64,000 nt of DNA, taken from assembly GCA_002118135.1 (NCBI GenBank), contig BDIU01000109.1:1-64000 (forward strand), read 5' to 3'. Below the pieces are notes generated by a model. That model was not told the origin of the DNA and searched no databases. It was given only the letters and a program-made list of their open reading frames with translations. This document shows, piece by piece, positions 33,542 to 46,400 of the stretch. This DNA comes from Trebouxia sp. TZW2008 (Eukaryota; Chlorophyta; Trebouxiophyceae; Trebouxiales; Trebouxiaceae). Position 1 is the first letter of the stretch. The number at the start of each line of letters is the position of its first letter. The translations under genes were made by a program, and so were the position numbers.

Positions 33542-34251
33542 ATGCTGTTGCTGGTTATGCTGCTGCTGGTGATGCTGGCCATGTCCAGAGCTCTGCTGCA
33601 GTTGCTGCTGTTGGCGCCAAAACAGCAGCGATGGCAATGGCTTGGGTGAGGTGTGTGGGGGCTTTGTGGGTTGATGCCTTTGGGTTGGATTGGGTGACTC
33701 AAGAGACTGCCAAGCTGCAGCCCAGATGTCTGCTGCTGATTGCAGGCCTGGTGACTGCAGCAGCGAGGCGGACGGTTTTGCTGGATGCTGTCGGCTGCCC
33801 TCCCATGATGCATGTTGTGTGGATGTTGCATCAGGTGCAACAACTTCAGAGTCAGCTGTGGCCTGCTGCAAGGGTGGCTGAGCAAGCAGGAGATCCAACA
33901 AAGCCAGGGTGCTGATGGTAGCAGCAGCTGGTGCAGTGCTTGCATCGGCATCAGCAGCTTCGTCAGCATCAGCGCCAGCAGCAGCATCAGCAGCTGCAGA
34001 TGTGTCGAGCGAAGCACGTGCCATAACAGCTTCAAGCCTCGCTAGCAGGAAAGCTGTCTTCCTGAATGATGCATTGCAGCAAGGCTGTCAGGAAGGGATT
34101 ATGAGCGAGAGGCAGCAAGTTCATGGCAAGACTGACCGCCTGCAGCATATTCGCCGCTTCACATGAAAGGACCCGCCTGCAGAATTCGCCAGTGAGCGTC
34201 CTGCAAAGAACAAAGTCCAATTGAGGCAGCTGACGGCACCCGTTCAAACTG
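28722..34251 (-). CDS. Gene A: poly-Q/poly-S protein, possible DUF3685 family
   Basis: Minus-strand exons that join in phase: 32033-32168, 31528-31940, 30779-31004, 29741-29829, 29429-29560 and 28722-28988 (stop). Upstream, 33297 to about 34058 encodes an Ala/Gln-rich segment with a 16-residue Gln run, and pieces near 32590-32690 and 34060-34205 look coding, but those junctions are unresolved. The C-terminus reads HPQLHSTRGLERFRNQ, YEDRHHLYGFEWHGELLQRR, ALKGWRYTYSVCLEAGD and ISWLLVRLIGRALGLIFKG. From memory this recalls the end of DUF3685 proteins of cyanobacteria and plastids; that is a recollection, not a search result. The Ser run (about 31735-31790) is encoded by AGC-type repeats. Three intron regions carry exon copies. 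The start codon was not found; the CpG-rich zone at 34190-34600 is the likely 5' end. Confidence 0.65.
30402..30700 (-). repeat. Two copies of gene A exon 30779-31004 3' end
   Basis: The exon end encoding HAAEAVAVAYLAEARSGLNG is repeated at about 30402-30490 and 30630-30710, in the same orientation and about 90% alike by eye. The 30630 copy still ends in a GGTGAG donor. Confidence 0.85.
31395..31515 (+). mobile_element. LINE 3'-end fragment
   Basis: [18 protein letters not shown] and the following ATGTGCTGGAATGTGTAAC match the fragments at 58592-58830, 43310-43376 and 63262-63385 (reverse). This is the type of C-terminal end found in non-LTR retrotransposon polyproteins (amphipathic block with DAQ-K, then a short 3' UTR). 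It lies antisense in an intron of gene A. Confidence 0.7.
32560..33010 (-). repeat. Three copies of a gene A exon-like block
   Basis: A block encoding SLQHSSSSKLVGLLSQ with a preceding CTGCAG acceptor occurs at about 32595-32710 (open frame), 32760-32830 and 32885-33010 (both broken). One of them is probably a real exon of gene A. Confidence 0.7.
33497..33543 (-). repeat. CAG/CTG triplet run, polyglutamine coding
   Basis: About 16 uninterrupted CTG on the plus strand, which is CAG (Gln) in gene A. It is surrounded by further CAG/CAA codons to give a Gln-rich segment of about 60 residues. The antisense frame is an artefactual poly-Ala/Leu reading frame. Confidence 0.9.
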
Positions 34252-35048
34252 ACACAAGTCGATGCTCACTTCCATTGACTGTGTGTCCGCCCATCGCTCT
34301 GCTGGATGAACGCGCAAGGACTGGCAAACGGTTCGCCACCTGATGGCTTCGGGGCAAGCTGAAGCGCTGCATCGAGGAGCGCTTACAGCTCTATCACAGG
34401 CGAGATCAAAACCCCGAAGGTCATTCCGTCAGTTGAGACGTTCACTAGCGGCGTCTACATTGCGCAACCGTCGCGGCTTGGGGATCAAGCCAAATTGTAG
34501 AACGGGCGGTCTGTCATGTCGATCCAGAGGCGTGCGAGTCTCGACGTCAACCTTTGTACTTGCCGGTTAAGCGATGTTGCGCCAGATGACAGCGACAGGC
34601 TCACATCAAACGGCAACTCAATATGCACACAGCGCTATTGTTTCAAGATTGCAGTTGCAAGTTGCTCGTATGTAGTTTTTGCTGGCAGGTTGCCAATTCT
34701 GCCTGCGAGCTCAGTTCAGACAGTTGAACTGCGAAGGGCGGTCAGACTTCAAAACGCCCTGTCAACGCCCTGTTTGGTCTGATCAATTGACCGACTTGCA
34801 TATTCTGATGCAATTCTCGGCTATGCAATCACATTTTGCAATAGCTAAAGTGTAGCAAAGCGCAGTGTTGCTCGAGCAAGATCGCTGGACAAGCCCTATT
34901 GCTTTGTGACTTGGTCGCATAGATTGTGCTGCATCTGCGCTTGTTGCAAGAAATTGACGTGCACGCCCTCTTGAGCTCGTTTTTGAGCCTCGTGTGACTC
35001 CCAGCGCCGTCAGAACAGTTGTCATATCGTGCGCACTTTGAGTGCACG
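34252..35048. promoter_or_regulatory. CpG-rich divergent interval, gene A / B14.7
   Basis: The interval contains many CpG dinucleotides, most densely at 34260-34600. It separates the unresolved 5' end of gene A from the B14.7 start. It probably also holds the first exon(s) of gene A. Confidence 0.4.
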
Positions 35049-35946
35049 ATGTCGACTGCATTCTCAGACAAGCTTCCCATCGACAAGCCTGACGACTGTG
35101 TGTCTCGAGTGGTTAGCGGCACCACATCAAGCTTTGTGGCGGGGGGCATCATTGGCGCTCTGACCGCCAACTGGGGTGACATTCCTCAGGTGTTGCAAGA
35201 CAAGCCTCTGCCAGCACTAAAAAGAACAGGTATCACAGCCCTGACGATAGCTCAACATAATTGGGCATCACATGTCATCACCAACACACCATGAACCGTT
35301 GCTGCTTGCAGGTGCAATCATGGGGACATACGGCATCACTTTTGCAGTCGTTGGTTTGGCATTCTCAGGCATAGATTGCCTTGCAGAGACCTTCCGAGGT
35401 ACACCTTTGCATCACATGCGTCACTTCGGCTCCCCCAGCCTGGGCTGCAATGCAGTGTTCTACAATGTTTGCTTCTTGTGGTGACACTCAACACAGTGAC
35501 ATTCTCAATGTAACATCAAAGAAAGTGGAACCCAAGCACTGCATGCTGACTGCAGTGGTATCTCTGCATGATTGATATTTCAATGTAATCACAAAATTCT
35601 TGGTAACAAACGCTGCTTTTACCTCAAAAAAGTCATAGTATCATGATCATCTGTTGAATTTAGTGGCGTGTCTGAGCCTCAAAGCTGTATGGTGCTGTTG
35701 CCAGGCAAAAAGGACGTATGGAATGGTGTCCTTGGTGGTGGTGCTGCTGGTGCTGTGCTAGGCCTTCGCCTTGGAAAGCTACCTGTGGGTGTCGGAGCTG
35801 CTGCTGCCCTAGCTGTCACATCTGCCATTGTAGACACCAACGGCGGCAAACTCAAGGCTGGTGAATTGTTCAATGATCATCAAACCCCAGTGCGAGCAAT
35901 TTACCCCTACCCTATGAGGCCATATCAAGCTGAGGAAGAGGACTAG
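35049..35946 (+). CDS. Complex I subunit B14.7 / NDUFA11-like, Tim17 family
   Basis: Three exons (35049-35229, 35312-35398, 35705-35946) with phase-1 junctions give 169 residues. It has the Tim17/Tim22/Tim23-type four-helix layout: SSFVAGGIIGALTANWGD, IMGTYGITFAVVGLAFSGID, DVWNGVLGGGAAGAVLGLR and AAAALAVTSAIVD, with small-residue packing motifs. The order and spacing match the plant complex I subunit B14.7 (Arabidopsis At2g42210, also called OEP16-3), an accessory subunit of the mitochondrial membrane arm. A plastid OEP16-type role is the alternative. The acidic tail (YQAEEED) is also typical. This is the second complex I gene in 8 kb. Confidence 0.9.
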
Positions 35947-37135
35947 CGCAGCTTTGAGCAGCCAGCATGCATCATGCCAATGCATGTCAGCATCTGCAAC
36001 TATATTGTGTAGCAGATGCTGATGACAACATTGGCTTTTTGAGGCTTGAGGACAGCTTTGTCTCCGATGTTTGCAGCACATGCTGAATACATTCATGTCA
36101 TCACCTGACATGGTGAATTAGCTTGTTGCATTCTATGTTGTACGGTGACAGATACCATGTCAGTGAGTGCTGCTTAGTGTCAGACTGGCAGAAAAGGCTT
36201 CATCAGGACATTGCACTGTGTAGTCCTTGAGCGCAGGCTATTTCATTGATTACAAACTCCAGGGCTTGTGAATGGCAAGTTGTGCTACTACATGCTGTCA
36301 CAAAGGGTTTCCAATTTCAACAGCCGCAGATAACATTCTGATACACAGACTGAACAGTGAGTTTCCGATTTGCTGCTTCTGCTGTCATAACAAGCATTTT
36401 TGCAGCACAAAGCAAATGTCAAAATCACGTTTGCCTATCCAATCAAAATGCATGGTAGGCCGTCAAGTTGCACTGCCAGCATGTGCAACTGGCAGCTCTG
36501 GTTGGATTTCAAAACGTAAGAAGAGCTGTCCGCTATGATATTCATGCATGGCTTGACCAAATACAGTCTAAGGCGACACACCATCATTCAACAGCTGTCC
36601 GCTTGCACATGCTCCTAAACACAGGGCCATGTTTTGTCATGTCACGTCTACAATGGCATCTTATGCTGTGCGCAGAGAGCCCAATGCTTAGCAGCAAGCA
36701 AGCCAAAATCATGATCAAATGTCAGGGCAAACAGTATAGTACATACAGACATGTACTGAACAGGCAGGTAGTGTAAAAGAGTCAGGTGCAAATTGAGTTT
36801 TGGTAGACACCCCCCCAGGTCAAGTCTTTGCCAATTGAAGGCCTGATGCAGCATTTGTGCAGCATTTTTGGGGCCTGCTTGTGTTCACACAGGCTCAGAA
36901 TGCCAAACGGTATAGCCACTTTGTTGTCAAAACCTTTGAGGGCCACACTGATCCAGTCAATGCCATTTGGCCAATCTGTGATGGCAAGTCAGATACAATT
37001 TTCACATGTGAGTGTTCAGCATGACAGTGCGTTGCGTGTACTCACAAAGGCTCCAGTCATGACATGTGATGCTATTGTTCCCCCCTGACCCTTTACAGTC
37101 TTTGCTTTCCTTCTGCACACTCATATGTCAAGAGG
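35947..37135. other. Convergent intergenic interval, no gene seen
   Basis: Between the stops of B14.7 (+) and gene B (-). The short frames on both strands lack splice signals or protein-like composition. Nothing else recognised. Confidence 0.5.
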
Positions 37136-40100
37136 TCAGAGGTCAGGATATGGCCCTGCCTCAGGTCCGTCCGGTCCTTCAGAAGCTTTCGATTGTATTT
37201 CCCATTCTGGCACAAAAGCCTCCCCTTCAGAATATTCTTCTTCAGAATCATCTTCTTGAGAGTCATCTTCTTGAAAATAATCTTGTTCAGAATCTGACCA
37301 TGGCCCTGCCACAGGTCCGTCTGGTCCTTCAGAAGCTTTCGGTTGCATTTCCCATTCTGGTATAAAAGCCTCCCCTTCAGAATACTCTTCTTCGTCTTCT
37401 TTGGGATCATCTTCTGCAAAATCATCCTCTTGAGAATACTCTTCTTCAGAATCTGCTGCTTCAGACTCTTCTTCTTCGATGAAATATGTATCTTCAGAGT
37501 CTTGATCTTGTAAATCCATGTGGGCAGCAGCCAAGGACCTTGATTTGGCTGACAATGAAAACCCACCAACAGCATCTTCTGTGAAAGCTTTGTTTTTATC
37601 AGAAACATTGTACTGAACAGCTTGGTAGAAATATCTTTCTGGAATGTTTTCTTCTGCGTTGCCTTCAAGAGCAGCAAGGGATTTTGCCCTAGCCTGCAAC
37701 AGGCACAAATAATGACTTTTTTGAAGCACCGCACAGCACAGCATCGCACGGCACGGCACGGCGCAGCGCAGCGCAGCGCAGCGCAGCACAGCACAGCACG
37801 GCACGGCACAGCACAGCAGGGACAGTACAGTGCAGCACACATTGTTGTCATATTCTTTAGTCCCAGATGGCTTCAAGGGAGAAAATAGACAGTTTTTGCA
37901 GACAGGCTCTTTGCTTCTGTACACAAGCACATGAATACTTGCTGCTCAGTCTACTAATCCGTATGAATCCATCAATCTTTGCTTAATCACGCTTGCCGAT
38001 GAGTGCAGATGTGCGACAGCACTGTTGACATAACACTATTGATCCTATGTACTGTGGCAGCAATATAATGATCAGGATCAATCATGATAGGTACATATAT
38101 TTGGGTCATCATCATCACCATCATTGCTATCATTGTTTACATGCTTAGTAGTGAAGTATGATGACCCTGCAGGATGCATGCAGAAATAGTGACATCCTCC
38201 AGACATCAATGTCCAAGGCAGTTTGGTCTGTTTGCTTGACAGGCAGACATGGGGCCAGGTGATGGAGGACCTCAAATCAGTGCAGGGCAAATCAGATGTG
38301 TCAAGGTCGGATCAGACCAGACCAGACCAGGTCACATCAGATCGCATCACATGAGAAGAAGAGTCTCACCTCGCCGGCAGCAAGCTTCTGATTGAACATA
38401 TGTATCACCAACTCCAACTTGTTACCCCTGAACCCATCAGGAAAGATGTCCATGTACTCAGTGAGTCCAGGATCTACAGCAGGATTAGGTGGCAGCTTCC
38501 CTTGCTCCTGCTGCTCCGCAATATATCCAAGATCCGCAGCCAGATCATTGTTTGCTTTGGTTGTCAAGTCGTCAATGTATGGCTGAACTGTTGTATCTAG
38601 ATCATTTGCTTCGTTGATCCTTCCCATGAACCCTCTCAGCTCCTCAACTGGATCAACTCTTAGTGATGCTTGTTCCTGCATTCAGGAGTTCTATACAGGT
38701 CAGATTTCAGTCACGCATGTTGCTGCATTCACAATCCTGATGAAAATTCAGACGCAGTGGCCCTTGTTGCTGCATTCAGCTCCCCCACTGGATCTACTGT
38801 TATTGGTGCTTGTTCCTGCGTTCACAATCTGATAAGGGTCAATCCTCAGTTTCCGGGCTGCCTCTTTAGAGAAAGGCTCCCGTTATGAAGGCTGACGGCG
38901 TAGACTTTTCTTTTGTCGCAACTCTCAGTGATGCTTGTTGCTGCATGCACTATCTAAGTCAGGGTCAATGTTTGTTTATGCTTGTCCCTGCATACAGCAT
39001 AAACCCTGCAAGCTTCAACTCTCATTGACGCTTGTTCCTGCATTCAGCATCAGGGGTCATGTCTCATTAAAGCTTGCTCCAGAAATCACATATGCTTCAC
39101 TCGCACTGACGCCTGTGACTGCATGCAAACAACTCCTACCAATCATTTGTCAGTGACCTTTGGTGATGCATGCACCGTCTAAACCATCATCCCCCCTCCC
39201 ACCCCTCCAACTACCCCTCCTTCTGCCCCGTCCAGCCCTCAAGATCAATATACACAACCACACGTGAGCATCAGAAGCACATGCTCTGTACAAAACACCA
39301 AGGTCTCAAAGCAAAAGCGAGCATTTACAAATGTCAACCCCTGAACACACTGGGTATGCAAACATTGGCACTGGAGCTTTTGTTATATCATCCATGCCAT
39401 GTTGCAACGTTCCATCAGATGGAAAGATGGCAAGCCGACTACTGATGACCCACAGGACAGCATAAGCAATGGGACCATATTCTGAGCCTTTGTGGTAATT
39501 CAATTCAAGCGATCAATCAATCACACTGTCTGTCCTTGGGACCCACCAGGGGGCTCAAATGACAATGTCCCAAACGAGAAAAATAGTGCAGCCATAGAGG
39601 GCTGACATAAAATTGCTTCCATGCAGTCATATGCAGTCATATCACCAGGCACATACTACATTTAGTATACTTGTTGGTTTTGTGACCATATTTGCAAGAA
39701 AGCCATCAAGTTTGACGTCACGTCAAGCAGCAAAGTAGTTGCATTTGTAGAAATTCAGCATTTGTACAGACCAGTTGACTCAAAGACAGTTGCTCGGTGA
39801 CTATTCATGCCTAGCAAGACCTTTCAGCCTAATGAGCATGCGACTTGATAGTTAGACAGATGAATGGCTTGAGCAAAATCATGGCGGGTGCCATTTCGAA
39901 AAACTGCTCACCGATCTTTCAAAGTACAATCTCTGTGCCGTTTTGGCAGGAGCTCTCATGTCAGCGTAAGGAAATGCATCACAATTTGAGCGAAACAAAG
40001 TGGGTGTCATTTTGAAAATAAGTGCTCGCTGCTTTTTTCAGGATACGATCTCTGTGGCGTTTTGGCAGCCAATCTATCATTAATGCCTGAGGAAACGCAT

Positions 40101-43100
40101 CATAACTTGAGCAAAACAAAGTGGGTGTCATTTTGAAAATAATGCTCACCGCTTTTTTAAGAATACGTTCTCTGTGGCTTTTTGGCAGCCGATCTATCAT
40201 CTCATCAACCTGTTTATCAGCCTGAATCGTTGCCTGTCGCGCTGTCTCTATCTCCTCAAGCTGCAACCAAGCAAAATCTGAATGAATTCATATTGTATTA
40301 CTGTGTGGTTGCGATTACATTCTTGATAATGATTATGATTATAGTTAGGATTATGCTTAGAATGATGACTATGATTATGATGTTAAAATATGGCGCTTGT
40401 GGTTGTTGAGTCAGCTGGTCAGTGTGGATGACTTTCATGCATCCATGTGTCAATAAAAAACATGCACCCAGATAGTGCAATTAGGTTGAACAAAATCATT
40501 CCACCGCCCATTCAAGCAAAGTCTGGGGTTTGTTTCAGCTAGTTGATGTTTTGACCCTTTCTGGTGCAGAAACAATAGGATAGTGCATAGCTTGCTAGAT
40601 CAAGTTCTTGTGTCATGCTATCACTGGGTGATTCACTTTGTTCTCGTGTCAATCAGCCATCAGTTGCTTTGAGAATCTGATTTGGACTTAGAGAAAGTTT
40701 GCAGACACCACCTTGCAAAAATCATATACATATTTAAAATTGCGCCGCATAGTCAAACAATGATACTTGTTCTGGTTAGGAAAGCAACAGAGCGAATAAG
40801 CCCACTTGACTTGCCTATATTTGACCACTCAATATATGTGTATGTTATCATATGGACTCAGCAGGGGGTCATACAGGCATTGTCAGTACCAAAGCAGAAT
40901 TCTATGTAGGGTCAGCCAAGTAGGACTCACCAGTCTAGGGTCTGGCATAACCTGGGGCCTAATTCTGTCAAGCCCTTCATGAATGCTTGCCCTTAATGCC
41001 GCCTGATCTGGATCATCTTCATCCGGCAGCTGCATACCACAGTAATCCATTTACTCAGTCCCCATTCATTACTGATTCTCTACTCACTACTCATTCTGCG
41101 TTCATACGTTTGTAGACAACTGTTCACAAGGATCCCACTTCCCTTTGTGCACATTTGAAATGGTTTAGGATAGCACAGGACCAAACTGGTCAGAGACAGT
41201 CGATTGCTCCAGTACGTCTGCAGTTTATTTAGGGTTTAGGCTAAACCTAGCTAGGCCTGCTGAGCCTGTCTAGCATGCGTTTTGATTGAATAAATGAATG
41301 AATGCATGAATACATTTGCATGCTTGCTGGTCCAGCACAGACATGTGCCTTGCACCAAACAAAGTGCATGTTCTGGCGTAGATCCTCTTTGTTTTCTTTA
41401 TGACAGCTGGTGTCATGGTTCATGGTGTCATGAATCTGAGATCAATGTGCAAGTCATAAATCAATCTCTTTTGGCAGTAAGCTGCTCTGTAGCACCACTT
41501 GACAGGTCAATAAAAAACCAAATGAAAAACCATGAGATGTCATGACAGTGGGCTCTATGAGTGCATGCATTCTAAAATCACAATTTATTGTGCAGATTCA
41601 ACAAACATGGGTTCATAAGCATCAATGCATCTTGAAAACTGAGGTTCAGACCTGCGAGCTCAGCTGATCCAGTGTAATCGGAGGCTCAAATTCTCTCTCC
41701 TCGATATAGTGTCTGAACTTCTTCTCCCAGTCTGTCCAGTTCCTTTCCATCCTGCATGAACAAAACAGCAAGAGTTGGGTGGGNNNNNNNNNNNNNNNNN
41801 NNNNNNNNNNNNNNNNGGGGTGCAAAGGTGGGTGAGTGAGTGAGTTAGTGAGCGAAGAGTGAGTCAGTTGGTGGGTGAGCGAGCACTTTCTGCACGAGCA
41901 GCAGCTGACTGAATAGGTCATGCAATAAGAGGGTGGGTAGTGAAAGGCGGGGGGGTCCCAAGCGAGTGAATACACAAGCAGATCGGGGAGCAAGCAGCAA
42001 GACAATGACTCAATGAGCGAGTGAGTGAGCGAGCCAGCGAGTTAGTGAGTGACCTCGTGGGCAGTGGGAGGGAAGGGGCGGGGAGGAGGGGTTGGGAGGG
42101 AGGCAAGGGAATGAAGGCTCTGGAGACAGAAGTGGCGAATGGGGTCGGGGGGGGAGGGGTGGGGGGCAGGGCCTGGAAGAGGTGAGTGCACAACCAGGCA
42201 GAGAAAAGGCATCAAAGCAATTTCTCTGATAAGTCGACAAGACAAACACAGAGACCGACAAAATGGGAAGAATGCCACCATTCTTGTGCCCTGATCCACA
42301 AAAGCATTAAATCTACTTCAGGTGAATCCAAAATAGTTCAGTACGGAAATGGGCCAAATAAATCACAAGAACAGCCTTTCTAGAAAACAAAAAGAGACAG
42401 ATATATAAGAAAAACATGGCACTGAAAGATACCATTCTTGAGCCCTGATCCACGAAGGCATTGGGTCCACTTCGGGTGGCTCCCCCTCTGCGTCCTCTTT
42501 CTCCATGAAGGCAGCAAGCGTAGCCTGTGCATTGACTTGCGCATAGTCATTGCCAGCAAGACCTCTTGTAGCCTGCAATACAATCACTGTCAGTGCATGG
42601 ACAGCCTATTACAGTACGCTTTCTATGTCATTGCGTTTCCTCCAGGAACGCAGCAAGCATAGCCTGTGCATTGACTTGGGCGTAGTCATTGCCTGCAAGA
42701 CTTCAAGTTGCCTTCACACAACCAGCACCACTAACACAGGAGGTTTTCTTAGCATGCGTTTGACAGTAGGCACTGCCAGCAAAATCTCAGTAGGGCCTGC
42801 AACATAACCACCACTATCATGTTCCCAGCTCTCAATCTGGACAGCAATCACAGCCTGAGCGTTGACTTGAGCCATTGTCGTCAGTCGTCATTGCCTGCAA
42901 CACAACCACTGTCATTGCATTGCCAACTTTCACAGGACGTGTTCTTTCTTCGTGAAAGCAGCAAGCATAGCCTGTGCATTGACTTGAGCGTAGTCATTGC
43001 CAGCAAGACCTTAAGTTGCCTGCAACCCCAACACGGTCATGGCATGGGCAGCCTATTACAGTACGCTTTCTATGTCATTGCTTTTCCTCCAGGAACGCAG

Positions 43101-43391
43101 CAAGCATAGCCTGTGCATTGACTCGGGCGTAGTCATTGCCTGCAAGACCTCAAGTTGCCTTCACGCAACCAACACCGCTACACTGCAAGCTCTAATACAA
43201 GCAAGCATAGCAAAAGCTTTTGATTTTAGGACAGCTAAGTCACAGTGACTGCAAGCATAAGACATAGAATGAGCAAGCATAGCAGATGGCGTTTAGAACA
43301 AGGCATACACATCGATACTGACCAGATAGGACTTGTGCCACACATACCTAGCAGTATATGCTGGAATATGTAGTTGTTGTTACTACTACTA

Positions 43392-43438
<47 letters not shown>

Positions 43439-46400
43439 ATTATTATTATGATGATTATTATTATGATTGCTAGGAATACCATCATTATTTTTATTACTAT
43501 CATTATCATTATCATTATTACTATTACTATTATCATTATGTGTGGGAATCTAAGAGTTGGCGTGAGATTACATAAATTGCTGAAATGGTGGGGTATCTTG
43601 ATGTCGAGCAGAAATACTGAAATCACATGGTGAGGTTCAATAGAGAAGAGGGACAGGAATGAATTACGCTAGGCTGACGACTTAAGTCAAACCTTTGAGT
43701 TATGATGAGAGAGCCTGCTTGATGAAATTGCGCTGCATGCGCTGACGACTGATATTGGCAAAGCACTGTGATCTCAGTCTTGAACACAGCATGCAAGACG
43801 CCATCATGATCATGCATACGCCAGAAAGCATGCATGATCACTCATGCATCTGAGTCAGCAGACTTGTGCTGCTTACATCCAAGATCACTCTCAGTGTCGA
43901 CACTACATTGCAGGCCTGTATGATAAAGTTATACTACAGAAGCAACTGAAGCAAAAGCACACCATACATCACTGTGTCTTGAGGCTGCGTATGAAGCAGC
44001 AGACAAGACATGGTGTCTACAAAGACAAAGCAGGGCTGGTCTCTATTTTACATTTTTTCAGGCCAACGCAAGCTGTATGCTGAGCTGTTGCTGGATGCAT
44101 GACAGGCACCACAGGCTGACACTGCTGAGTGGTCACCAATGACCCTCAAGGACAGCATTTTGGCTTCCTTGCGCTTCCCCCTATTATAGTGCATTATGAG
44201 TGCAAAAAGCCTCAGCAACCCGTTCAATCCAGCTTTGGTGGCCTTGGGTTCATATCATTATACACATTGACGCATCTGTTGCTCCATGTGTTGTGGATGC
44301 TTTGTGAAAACACAGCAAGCACAACAAACGACTGCTGGGTGAGAGAATGAGCCGTGATTCATCTGTCGGCCACAGCACTTGGTATGCCATCCAGACAGGA
44401 AGGCAAGCATAGCAAATGCGTTTTGCGAAGGGGGGGCGAGCTGCTCACCTGCTCCATCATTCTGAGAATCGCAGCCCTCTCCCTGGCATTAAGCTCATTC
44501 TCGTGTTGCCTCTCCATGCGAGGCCTGGTCTCCGCTACGTCTGCACAGCAACAGGGCCTTCATCAGTGACTGGGCTTTCAATGCAGCAGCAGCGTATTCA
44601 AGGGGAAAGTTACTGATACAGAAGAGACGTCATGTGGAGTTCTGACTCTTCCAATGCAGCAGCAGATCAAATCAGAGCATACTGTTGAGGCTCAGGTGCA
44701 ATCAGTCTTTGGCTCTCTGTGCGAGACTTGAATGCGGGTGCGTGTGCACAGCAACAGACGCATCAACGGTAGTGCAGCAGCAGATCAAGCTTGAATCCTT
44801 TACAATGCAAATGCAATCTGCCTTTGCCTCTCCATGTGAGACCTTGTCGCGGTTACGTCTGCACAGCAGCAGCATCATTCAGAGTTGAGAATCTTTAGGG
44901 TTTAGGACCAACCTAGCCTGGGACTTCACAGTAAGGATGCCGTGTAAAGTCACGCAAGCAGTGAACAGCAACAACAGGAGACTCAAGAGCCTTGCAAGGA
45001 ATATAAGCTGCCGGGCTCCATGCACTGCGTCCTTGTAGAGGCCTGGTTGCCTGGATAAAGGGGTCTTTCGGGCTGGAGATCTGTAGAGATGACTGTGATC
45101 ATGACAATCACTACGCTTTCTAGCATACATTGCTGGCTGTATGTGGCACACCTACTGAACATAGTGATTGAGTGCAACAGTACACTGAGTCAAGGCAAGG
45201 ACGAAAGCTCACCATCTATCTCTTGGCCAGCTTCATTATATAAACTATAAAGCTTCTCAGGAGACCAGGCGTTTATTTCTGCTTGGAACTTTCTTAGCTC
45301 CTCTGCATCTGCAGTCATATCCCACTCTGTCTGCTGAGCCTGCCTTCTTCCCCTTCTCATTCCCCCTCTTGACGCCAGATCCCTCTCCATATCCCAGTCA
45401 AATTGATCACTCCCACCTATTGGCAGTCAGTGTTGTTTTAATATTAACAAAGTCGATGGTGATGCAAGAAGACCAGCATCGTTGCCAATTTCCCTCAAGC
45501 CTCTGTGGACGTGGACGCAACCAACTCTGGTTTTCAGCATGCTTTCTTCCCCTTTTCAATTCCCTTGAGGCCAAATCCCTTTCCATATCCCAGTCAACCT
45601 GATCACTGCCGCTTGGTAGCAACAACAAATATGTTGAACTGAATGATCTGTCAACAACAATTTGTAAGCATAATTCTGGTCCTCCGGGGACAAAGAGGTG
45701 TCCTAGTCTGTTATTCTGTGCTCTGAATGTGCGCCTCATCAATTGCTTGATGCGGGCTTTGTGGGTAAAAATAGCCCAGGAATCAGACGTGTAAAGCAGA
45801 AGAGGGCAAAAATCAATGCGGCAATGGCTGGCTAGACTGTCTCAATATCTTGGCCCTCTTCTATATACAGCTGAACCCCAGTACAGGATGTCCAAGGTTG
45901 AAGCAATCTGATGGCATCAGTCACAGATAGCATCAGAACTAAAAACATCAGCAATTGACTTTGGCAATCTTGTGGTGACATGTGTCAATCCACCTAAACA
46001 TGCTTGCAGCAGCAGAGCACACTCATGTTGCGGAATGTCTACAATCGTCCAGACATGCTTGCAACGTGCTTGAGCAGGAATGCATGTTTATGTCAACGAA
46101 ATGTCTGTCAACTCGCCCAAGCATGCTGGCATTGTGCTTGTGCAGCAAAAGCATGTTCATGCTGACGGAACGTCTGTCAACTCGCCCATGCATGCTGGCA
46201 TTGTGCTTATGCATAAGCATGTTCTGGGCATGTCTTCAAATACACCAGAGCATGCTTGCATTGTGCATATGCATCAAAAGCCGTTACATGTCATGGGCAT
46301 GTCTGTGAATTCACCAGCGCATGCTTGCATTGTGCATATGCAGCAAAAGCCTGTTCATGTCATGGGCATGTCTGTGAATTCACCAGCGCATGCTTGCATT

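Noticed and set aside
33415..33915. Ala/Leu-rich plus-strand frame
   Set aside because: Antisense of the poly-Gln exon of gene A; the triplet repeat is open in all frames.
37694..37851. Cys/Ala/Arg-rich minus-strand extension of the last gene B exon
   Set aside because: It is the pentanucleotide array read through; a clean TTGCAG acceptor and phase place the exon start at 37693.
43348..43633. Ile/Met/Ala-rich frames on both strands
   Set aside because: Produced by CTG and ATT microsatellites at a LINE tail.
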